From Leuctra nigra (lineage: Eukaryota; Arthropoda; Insecta; Plecoptera; Leuctridae): a DNA stretch of 64,000 nt. The stretch is taken from the NCBI GenBank assembly GCA_934045905.1, contig OW203766.1, positions 14,316,309 through 14,380,308 on the forward strand, given 5' to 3'. Below are positions 55,973 through 64,000 of this stretch, piece after piece; position 1 is the first letter of the stretch; every line of letters starts with the position of its first letter. The notes beneath the pieces were generated by a model that saw nothing but the letters and a program-made list of their open reading frames with translations, was not told the DNA's origin and made no database searches. Position numbers and translations under genes: made by a program.

Positions 55973-56045
55973 GCCTCGTTAGGGCAGTGGTTAGCGTCGC
56001 TGGATTCTAATTATGAGATTCGCAAGTGACATGGCTTCGAGACAC
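55973..56045 (+). pseudogene. tRNA-Arg(UCU)-like remnant in the right TIR
   Basis: 'gcctcgttagggcagtggtt' followed by 'agcgtcgctggattctaatt' follows the layout of an arthropod tRNA-Arg: D-arm AG.GCAGTGGTTAGC, then anticodon loop ATTCTAA with anticodon TCT. 'ggcttcgag' stands where the T-loop would be. Acceptor pairing GCCTCGT/ACACGGC is only 5 of 7, and the T-stem is poor, so it is a remnant or mimic, not a working tRNA. It begins about 270 bp inside the terminus. Confidence 0.4.
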
Positions 56046-56316
56046 GGCCAGAAAATAAAAAAGGGGCGGAGCCTTGAGTGATGACGGTTTCCAGCGGCGG
56101 TGGTGGGGCGGCTTCCGGTGGTGACGGCTTCCGGTGGAGGCGGTCCAAAACAAAACCAATGATAAAAAAATCAATAAAAAATACGCTAAAAAAAATGATA
56201 AAAAATCGATAAAAAATCGATAAAAAAAATTCGATAAAAAATTTGGTAAAAAAATTGATAAAAAATGATGACGTCATAATCTATTTATAGTGTACCCAAC
56301 CGCCCTGCCTTCTACT

Positions 56317-56322
56317 CTTATC
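56317..56322. repeat. Polinton target-site duplication, right (CTTATC)
   Basis: Identical to 42256-42261. Confidence 0.95.
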
Positions 56323-56539
56323 TTTTTTTGATTGTTTTAACACAATCAAAGGATATAATACTTTATTAATAATCTGGTTAGAAAATGTTGGAAAATTAAC
56401 AAATAATTAATTCCTCACAAATTGTTTCCAATTGATACAAAATAGGCAATTGAAGGTAAGCTACTGCCAAATCTGATTTCTCTAATTGATGCCAATCCAT
56501 TTCAAATAACATTTCAAGACCAATTTTTTTTTATATAAA

Positions 56540-56790
56540 CTTCGTAATGTCTTGAGACTAGGCTAATGGCAACTGAATGATGATAATGATGATGATCATG
56601 ATGATCATCGAGATGGGAAGCAGGAATACTATATAGTACTAATTTCACCTCACCTCCATGCATTACCCCCTTCGACTGAGGAAAACCAAGAAATAACTCA
56701 TTCAGAAGAAAAGACGGCAGCTGGAAACGAATATGGGACATAGACTGAAAGTCCACTACGTTACTGCCTGAACCAACTTGCTCCATAGTT
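56540..56790 (-). mobile_element. diverged SINE copy
   Basis: On the minus strand it carries the 'ggttttcctcagtcgaag' and 'cttcccatctcga' blocks, then an ATCATGATGATC-rich stretch and 'ttgccattagcctagt', in the order of the SINE at 13196-13456. The head reads 'ggagcaagttggttcaggc'. Heavily mutated. Confidence 0.55.
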
Positions 56791-57503
56791 TCGCTCGTTT
56801 GTACTGAATGATATTTTTGTATCTCATTACTAATGCTTATTTTATAAAAATAGCTGTAAGATGACTATAGAGCTATGTACACAAAAGTATTTTAAAACGT
56901 ACAATAGTTGTTTGAACATCAGTCTATTAATCGTCCATCACTGCCTAGTTGATCTCTCCTCAACAGACACAATTCTGTCATCAAAGCGGCTCTGACTTTG
57001 ATGTGGCCTCACTCACACATTAGCTCCTCTAATCGCTCTTTAAACGCTGCGGTCGCTAGGCAACGCATCTTCCAGGTAATCTCATTTCATGAATCAAGTC
57101 TGTTTCATTCACAAAACCGTCTGCCTGCGGGCGAGCCGCGAGTAGACTAATTCGAGGTAAATGTGTTTTAAAGACGTGATTTTGAGGTTAAACGAGGGAA
57201 ACGACTTGGCTAAAGACCACCATCAACGGTGTCGTCTTCGATGCCTCGAGGAAGGTGGAAACGATGATCTTCCGGTTCTTGCTAATGGTCTGATCCTCAG
57301 AGAAACAGCGACAAAGTGTCAAGAATCATCTTCAATCAGCCTGAATTTTGTTTCTCCCTTGGGTGTTATATTTTTTTAAGTTAGTTTTTACAGTTAGCGA
57401 CCATTTTAAGCTTACTGGAGTGAATAATGACGCACAATAAAGTACACACATGAAAGTTTTACAGACGATCATTTTACGATAAATATCGTATTTAACACTT
57501 TGA
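56791..57503. other. no gene seen
   Basis: Unassigned sequence. A short + frame at about 57161-57379 shows no recognisable domain. Confidence 0.4.
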
Positions 57504-57682
57504 GGTCGTACCAGGAGGCCAATTCTTGAGTTTGCATGTTTTGAAACCATGAGTGTTTGCATTGTATAAAACTTGAAACAGTTGACAACTATTGCTTAGC
57601 CATCAACTTTTGTACGTTTTAAACAATGAAAACACACATGGTTTCAAAACATGAAAACTCAAGAATTGGCCTCCTGAGGTCA
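57504..57682. repeat. foldback, about 180 bp
   Basis: 'ggaggccaattcttgagttt' near 57513 pairs with 'aaactcaagaattggcctcc' near 57656-57675, and 'catgttttgaaaccatg' pairs with 'catggtttcaaaacatg'. The loop is about 60 bp. Confidence 0.7.
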
Positions 57683-57709
57683 TAGTATAGGGTCGTGGAA
57701 AAATGTGTC

Positions 57710-57831
57710 GATCATCCCTACGCTTATACCATCCCGCCATACAACGGAGCGCTGGTATACCACTGTACCATAGAGGTAAGAAGGGTTTGATCTACGTTGT
57801 ATGGCGGGAGGGTATAAGCGTAGGGATGATC
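57710..57831. repeat. 122-base hairpin, 36-bp arms with one mismatch
   Basis: 57710-57745 (gatcatccctacgcttatac...) is the near-perfect reverse complement of 57796-57831, with a 50-base loop. Unknown origin: small foldback transposon or hairpin RNA source. Confidence 0.75.
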
Positions 57832-57965
57832 AAGATATTATTCCAAAGCTGTACTCCAGTGTGTGGCGTTATTCAGTCCAGTAAGCCTGAAATGGTCGCT
57901 AATATCTGATTTTTTAATATTCTGTTAATGAGAAGACAAAACAATAAAACACTTGATGAACCATG

Positions 57966-58198
57966 CGCGTCCCGGTACCTCACGGGTTCCTCTTAACGTC
58001 GCACTGTTCTGCAACCAGGCTATTGGCGACGGACGTATAAGACTATCTCAGGAAACGAGGTCGTCGCCTGTTAGCACCTTCCCAGCATTTGCCTCTCGAC
58101 TGAGGGAAACCTCTAATCTCAGTCAGGAAGGACAGCCGCGGGAATCGAACTCGCCACCACCGGAGTGCAAGTCTGCTTGAGCCAACTTGCTCGACAAT
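57966..58198 (-). mobile_element. SINE copy, minus strand
   Basis: Reverse-complement match to the SINE at 13196-13456: 'ttaacgtcgcactgttctgc', 'ccttcccagcatttgcctc', 'tcgactgagggaaacc', 'aggaaggacagccgcgggaa' and box-B complement GGAATCGAACTC. The head here ends in 'ttgagccaacttgctc', likely the 5' end of the element. Confidence 0.75.
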
Positions 58199-58476
58199 GA
58201 AGTGTTATCGTTGTCTCGAATACTTGAATTCTGCATTTTGTTTGTGTTCATGTAAAAAGTGACGATCTGTTATACCTTAAATTTCAGAATAATATTCAAT
58301 GTTCTGTGATCATGTTGTCGCTAACCTCCTGCCTCTACCCCCCCCCCTTCCCCTCCCCTCTTCTCCGCACTATCAGTGACTTGCCTCAGTTTAGCCCTAT
58401 AGTTGTCCCTCTAATGGAGGCAATTAAGATCCCATGTTCTTGTCGAGGACTCCAGGAGGGTGCAGGTAACAGAGTT

Positions 58477-58553
58477 GTGCGTATCTGCACCTCCATCTGT
58501 GCGTATCTGCACCTCCATCTGTGCGTATCTGCACCTCCATCTGTGCGTATCTG
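58477..58553. repeat. 22-bp minisatellite, about 3.5 units
   Basis: Unit 'gtgcgtatctgcacctccat' + CT, perfectly repeated. No coding significance seen. Confidence 0.85.
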
Positions 58554-58860
58554 ACATCATGCGTGCGTAACCAGCAGTTTAGAGCGTGAATACGAGATCA
58601 CATTACACTCCGAGTAGTACTACACCAGCCAAAAGTCTTATCAACTTAAAAATAAATTAAATAAAAAATCAGTACATTCTGAGAAGTGAATATGAAAAAA
58701 TATGTCATCAACACGTTTATTCAAAAAATATTTTTGAAATAAAAAAATACTGGACGCCCTGTATAAAAAAGAATAGTGCGGTATAGGTAATAGTAAGGGG
58801 GTAATAGTAAGGTGACCTATTGGCCATGAAATTCGAAATCTCTACATTAAATGCACTATA

Positions 58861-59686
58861 CCGGGTGGCGCAAAAAAAATCCCCCTGATTGAGAGGTCAC
58901 TATATCGAAACTATTATAGATAGGATTCTGAAATTTGTACACATATTAGAAAACATACCAAAATTTAATATGTGCAAGTTTCAAAAACATTTCTATTGTA
59001 GGAAAAAAGTTACAGCTGTTCAAATTTGGTTGTCAAAAAATTGATTAAACCGAGCTCAAATAGCGCGCGTCGAGAAAACTTCCGATGGCCGGGACGCTGT
59101 TTCTTCAAAACTACGTACGATGTCAAGCTGAAAATTTCAAATTATATTTAAAATAGATTAAGATCGATTGTGTAAAAATTTCAATCAATTTGAATGAAAG
59201 GAACGAAAATTATGGAATCTTGAAGTTGAGCTTGAAAACAGAATAGTGGGAAAAGAATCACATTTATAACGTGTGTAATAAAAGTTTAGAAATAATCTTC
59301 GTTTTCTGATTTTACGCTCAACTTCAAGATACCATAATTTTCGTTCCATTCATTCAAATAGACTGAAATTTTTACACAATCAACCTAATATATTTTCAAT
59401 ATAATTTGAAATTTTCAGCTTGATATCGTAAGCAGTTTTGAAGAAACAGCGTCCCGGCCATTGGAAATTTTCTCGACGCGCGCTATTTGAGCTCCGTTTA
59501 ATCAATTTTTTGACAACCAAATTTGATCGTCTGTAACTTTTTTCCTACAATAGAAATGTTTTTGAAACTTGCACATATTAAATTTTGGTATGTTTTCTAA
59601 TATGTGTACAAATTTCAGAATCCTATCTATAATAGTTTCGATCAAGTGACCTCTCAATCAGGGGGATTTGTTTTTGCGCCACCCGG
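58861..59686. mobile_element. 826-bp foldback element flanked by TA
   Basis: Ends CCGGGTGGCGCAAAAA and TTTTTGCGCCACCCGG with TA on both sides (58859-58860, 59687-59688). The arms are near-complementary for about 370 bp (for example 'agcgcgcgtcgagaaaactt' near 59060 pairs near 59470), with the axis near 59274. Non-coding. Confidence 0.75.
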
Positions 59687-60111
59687 TATTGCAACGATGC
59701 ACAAGGTATTTTAGAGCGATGAGCCCTGTATACGAAATTTACTTCCTTGTCTGTGCCGAACTTTCTGTTTTGCTGCCAATTCATTGAGGTTGTGGACCCC
59801 TAATAAATATGCCAGCATTATATAAAAACATACTCGCGTATTAATTATCTAAATTAAACGGAGCGTTTAATGACGTCTTTAAACAGTAATCAGTGGAGTC
59901 AGAATAATAAACATTTCGATTGGATGAAGTTTGTGTGTAACCAATAAAACAGTAAGAATAAAACATTTTATTGTGCGTGCAAGTAATTTAAGTATCTTAC
60001 GTGATGGGTTTAGTTCATAAAACTTATTGAGCGTATTGATCATATCTTCATTATAAAACTAATTGCAATTTAGCATTAATTATATTAATTGATTTCAGCT
60101 TGGAAAGCGTT
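59687..60111. other. no gene seen
   Basis: Unassigned AT-rich sequence. Confidence 0.4.
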
Positions 60112-60801
60112 GTACCTAAACCTCAGAGAAGGTCCGATATTTTATCAATTATTTTTGAGGAGCTCAAAAACTAGTAATTCTGCCTTAATCCAATCAGTCA
60201 CATTTTGAGAGATGACACCAGCAATCTTAGAAGAGAACGCATTAATATAACTGATGAGTAATAGGCAGTGTTGGGTAAGTTCCTCAAAAAAGGAACTAGT
60301 TCCAGTTCTTTTGAGCAAAAAGGAACTAGTTCCAGATCCTAGTTCCTTTCAAATAAAGGACCTGGAAAGTTACCAGTAAGGAACTAAGTCTCATTTTAGT
60401 TACTTTGCCCTAAAAAAACATCCGTTTTTTTAAATTACCGGGGTCACTAAATTGAGTGAGAAAAGGGAAAAATTAATATTTTCAGAAATCAGGTAAATTT
60501 ATGTAGCGCCACAAATAATGCATCATCATTCATTATAAATTCTGTGAAAATCATTTAATAAGACACTACGTCATGTCTTCGAAGGGAACTTAAAAATATC
60601 GTCAAATAGGTTCTCAAGTTACTTACAAAAAGGAACTTTTTAGTTCCTTTAAAATTAAAGGAACTGTTACCTTAAAGTTCCTAAAAAAGGAACTTGTTCC
60701 CGGTAACTAGTTCGTAGGAACTAGGAGCATTTTGTACATGATTCCAAAAGCGTGCGACGCAAAATCGCGACAATGGACATCAGGCCGTCTACCTCTGAAA
60801 G
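60112..60801 (-). mobile_element. MITE family M, copy 7, split by another element
   Basis: Left part 60112-60263 (GTACC..CCTCAGAGAAGG) and right part about 60734-60801 (attccaaaagcgtgcgacgc ... CGTCTACCTCTGAAAGC) together make one family M copy in the orientation of copies 2 and 4. The interruption is a separate insertion. Confidence 0.65.
60264..60733. mobile_element. AAGGAACT-rich insertion inside MITE copy 7
   Basis: Begins GGCAGTGTTGGGTAAGTTCC and is full of 'aaggaactagttcc' words in both orientations near each end, giving strong self-complementarity. Probably a non-autonomous DNA transposon. The exact end is uncertain. Confidence 0.5.
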
Positions 60802-62074
60802 CTGATGAGTAAACGACCGTTCGATTCGGTCACTGGAACAAATCCTCGAACTTCCCATGACTAAACGTGATCTCGTTACCAGGAATCTTCATTTCTTCTC
60901 AATATTTAGAATTGTTGTTACTCAAAAGTATAAACATTAATAAAAGTAAATCCTTTCAAATAAAATATAAGAATCCTGATAAAACCACACGACATTCCTT
61001 CTATTGTCAAATCCTCGAATTGTCTGGAATGTTAAACTGCGACAGAATTACAGTAATTGATCGAAGGCGACCGCACGTTGGGCGCCAGTTTGTGGTGTTC
61101 TACCGTCCATGAGTGTAATTGTCAAGTCTCCAGGTAGAGAACCGGGATTCTCTCGTGGGAATTAAAATACATCAAAATGGCAATTTATTGTCGGATCTCG
61201 GAGCTCGGGTCGCTGAGAGACAATCTCTGTTATTAGAGGTCCAGCCCAGACTCCCTCGCAATCATCTGGTATCCATGGAGACAATGTGAGGATTAATAGG
61301 ATATCATTCGTGGTTTGTGTTGGGGTTTGTCAAGTCGATAATCAGAATTGAAGAAGAAGTTTGATCCCTTTTTACAATTATATCCAGCATCGATACCCTT
61401 TTGATTTTAATATGTATGATCAGATGGAATAGAGTACCCTATTCATTTAATATCTAAGCATGAAATTGTGATTTTTTTCAATCGTTTTCTTTTTAGATAT
61501 GTTGGGAAGCTCTATAAAATACAGATGAAGAGGGGGTGCTGATATTAATTTCAATTTGTAAATTGTATTAATTTTGTAAATTAATGGCTGTCAAGAAATA
61601 CTACAATACTTGTACAAATTACACTTAATTGTTCCACAATTGGTTGACAAGCTTAAAGAAATGCTGTGATGTTTTGTTTATTTATTTATTTATTTAATTA
61701 TTTTTTAGCATAGGTTACACAAATTGGGCCTCTTGGAAGCCAAAGATTAAAAGAATTGGAATATACATTAATTGACTTGTTTTTAAATTTACAACAAATT
61801 TTCAACGAACTCTTCAAGACAAATTCAGGAACTGGCAAATTTAAATCTATCCCCTAATCACGCAAAACCTAATATTATATTAATACATCATTAAAAATAT
61901 TACACTATCATGTAATTACAATAATTTCTAAATCAACTATCAGAATAAAACAATTTTTAGTTAAAAACTTCACACAATTTTTCTTTAAATAATTGTACAG
62001 TTGGCACTCTATAAAACAGGTTCATTTTGTACATTATGCTCAGGCATAGGATGAAAATTGGCGTCTTTTAATCA
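60802..62074. other. no gene seen
   Basis: AT-rich DNA with a short TTTA microsatellite near 61678-61700. No coding exon recognised. Confidence 0.4.
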
Positions 62075-62190
62075 ATGGGAGACATCGGCAAGATTCCTGA
62101 CGCCTCACAGAGACAGCTCGGGGCTCGAACTCAGGACCACCGGCATGAAACATGCTTCAAGACGACTCTGACAAGCCGTGAAGACCATGA
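62075..62190 (-). repeat. tRNA-derived (SINE-like) fragment
   Basis: On the minus strand 'ccggtggtcctgagttcgag' followed by CCCCGAGC is a good box B/T-arm. No complete cloverleaf. Distinct from the main SINE. Confidence 0.4.
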
Positions 62191-62423
62191 ACATAAACTG
62201 TCGTTTAGTGAAGAATGTGGGGGAGGGGGGACTACTTTCGGCAATTTGTTAAGTCCACATTGTTGTTGCTGTTGTTGTGACATGAACTTCCATTAGGTCT
62301 AGACTCACATTCTAGAAGTAAATAGTCTGCGAAACAAGCAGAATTCATCCTCATTCAGACCCGACTTTAAGGTGGAGCAAGCGCGAGCGATTTCTCCACT
62401 TGTTGCAGACACTTTTGTTGTTG

Positions 62424-62716
62424 ATACGATTGGAGACAAAATTGGGTTGACGAAATGATTTGAAATTTTAATAATGATTATGGATAAAAGACAAACTTAG
62501 GGTTATCACTTGGTAAATTTTAAATTTTTTGCTTTGTTAATTACTAATACTTAGTTGATTTTTGGTGGAAAATGGTATATTTTCTTGTCTATCGCTGGGT
62601 GCCGCATGAAATTTAATTTTAAAAATGTGCCAAGTGATAACCCTAAGTTTGTCTTTTATCTAATCATGATTACAATTTGAGATCAATTGGTTAACGGGTT
62701 TGGTCTCCAATCGTAT
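62424..62716. mobile_element. foldback MITE, family F, copy 2
   Basis: Ends ATACGATTGGAGAC and GTCTCCAATCGTAT. The interior 'acttagggttatcacttgg' pairs with 'ccaagtgataaccctaagt'. Related to 10925-11225. Confidence 0.7.
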
Positions 62717-64000
62717 CAGAAATGTCATAGTTTCAAAACAAAACCGCGCAAAAACCTGACCCGTTTAATCCGACCCGTCAACGTGCCAACATAATATTGT
62801 TCATTCTCGGGGGAAAAATTCCTTTTTTTAGCATTGCTGATATATAAAACAAATGAAGTTCGTGCAAGCTGAATAGCAGTTTTTATATAATAAAGAAAAA
62901 ACGTTGGACAATTTTTAATAATATTTGTAAAGTTAGATTAAAAAGTAAAATAGTCGGTGATTGTTTCAAATATAATGTCGATGCAGTATATAGGTAATAG
63001 TTAGTTGTGCATTTGTTTGTTTTGCCAGTAGAGTTGACATTGACATTGTTGAATGTTTCAAAGTCAATCAATGTGATCCTGACAAAGGTCAAGTTCATGA
63101 TACAAAAGTTAAACAAATGTAACACTGAATTCTATACAACTACGTTATGAATGTGATCAAATGATCAAGACAACTACATTGATTTTCATAATCCGATCCA
63201 AGGACTGTTTAGACCTGTTTAAAGTTGTCCCCACATTTGTTATTTGGAAATGGGAAGAAGTATTCAAAATTCATAACTTATAAAATTTTGACTTACTTAT
63301 AAATGTTTGAAAAGAAAATGCACTACGTTCTACAAGAACCTTTCAGCGCCTGAGGGCAAATGCCAAAATATAAAAGCCAATAAAACGTTGTACTTATATC
63401 CCTCAGAAATGTGGATTTTCTTTTGTCCTCTGTTATGAGGTGAGGAAGAGGTAGTGCCAGAAAACTGGCCAAAATTAGTGTTGAAAATAGGAATTTTAAA
63501 TAGAAAATAGATGTTTCGTTGTTGCAAATTCCTTGTGAAACGTAACTATGAGAAATAATTAGAAATCTTATATTGCTCTATATATTGCTTTTACTGCTTT
63601 ATAAAACCAATATTTCTGTGTAGGATCTGAGAAAAAAAAATGGAAACGAAAAAGAGAGAAAATATTTTACAAATACCAAAAGTTTTAGCGAAAGCTTATA
63701 GAAAAAGGGTCAATAAAAACCCGTTTACAAAACTTAATCTCAAAATAACAGTAATTTCTCTGAATCCAACTTCACTCACTGGTATAATTACATAACTGAA
63801 GACTCGATCTAAGATTTTCATTATAACCACATTACAACCCATCCAGCTCATTCTGCGGTCGCCGAGTGTCACTTAAAACACTAAAATACATAACACAGCG
63901 CAGTAATAACTGAGAAACACACACGGTCTCTCGGAATCATCAGAAGTGATCAGAGTTGATATAATTGACCGTCTTGTTTTTGTCAGACGAAAAGAGGAGA
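62717..64000. other. no gene seen
   Basis: AT-rich sequence to the end of the window, with nothing recognised. Confidence 0.4.

Larger units (their letters stand above)
42262..56316. mobile_element. Polinton/Maverick (adintovirus-like) integrated element, 14,055 bp, without polymerase B
   Basis: Bounded by long terminal inverted repeats beginning AGTAGAAGG and a 6-bp target duplication. It encodes the Polinton hallmark set: A32-type packaging ATPase, retroviral-type integrase with chromodomain, minor and major capsid proteins, pX-like protein and adenain-like protease. All these frames are uninterrupted and the TIRs are nearly identical, so the insertion looks young. Unlike typical Polintons there is no protein-primed DNA polymerase B. 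Unassigned interior stretches (44620-45645, 52378-52745, 53430-53958) are about 1 kb or less and hold no large frame. The extra genes are a BIR protein, a 227-aa unknown, and two TIR-borne copies of a spliced acidic gene. Confidence 0.95.
53959..56316 (-). repeat. Polinton right terminal inverted repeat (2358 bp)
   Basis: Reverse complement of 42262-44619. Divergence starts immediately inside 53959. The outer end is CCTTCTACT. Confidence 0.95.

Overview
The window looks like AT-rich, repeat-dense intergenic and intronic DNA of an animal, most likely an insect. Support comes from GT-AG introns, one adhesion-type receptor gene, tRNA-derived SINEs, many foldback/MITE elements, and an integrated Polinton/Maverick (adintovirus-like) element. 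The species cannot be read from the sequence. I placed no gene in bases 1-15.8 kb, 26.3-42.2 kb or 56.3-64 kb; those stretches are mobile-element debris and single-copy-looking AT-rich DNA.

Host gene (15.9-26.2 kb, + strand). A candidate signal-peptide exon (15890-16016) and a very long exon (21767-26211) join in frame across a 5.75-kb intron. They encode a receptor of about 1523 residues with four tandem GAIN/GPS-like modules and a seven-helix domain. The GPS modules keep the Cys/Trp framework but lack the usual His-Leu-Ser/Thr cleavage tripeptide. The intron is packed with repeats: a 201-bp perfect inverted repeat enclosing a tRNA-like sequence, and five 118-bp tandem units each carrying TGACGTCA-CTTCCGG and ATGGCGGC.

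Mobile element (42,262-56,316). This is the most important object: a 14,055-bp Polinton with 2358-bp, near-identical terminal inverted repeats and a perfect 6-bp target-site duplication (CTTATC). All interior reading frames are open. A tightly overlapping rightward cluster encodes: packaging ATPase, small basic/hydrophobic protein, unknown 250-aa protein, DDE integrase with chromodomain, minor capsid (penton-like), pX-like core protein, major capsid (double jelly roll), a protein with a C-terminal BIR domain, and adenain-like protease. A separate 227-aa unknown gene follows. Each TIR carries an identical spliced gene for a very acidic protein with a SUMO-interaction-like motif. The protein-primed DNA polymerase B expected in Polintons is absent, and no gap in the element is large enough to hold it. 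The TIRs and the inner-right region carry iteron-like repeats with a CTCF-like core, and a tRNA-Arg-like remnant. How this intact-looking, apparently young element replicates is the main open question.

Other repeats. A 250-bp MITE family (ends GTACCTCAGAGGTAGAAGG) has seven copies. A tRNA-derived SINE has five. There are several large palindromes (6.8-8.7, 10.9, 11.8, 58.9 and 62.4 kb), a four-unit 81-bp minisatellite with eight E2F-type sites (40.5 kb), and dispersed RFX X-box-like motifs.
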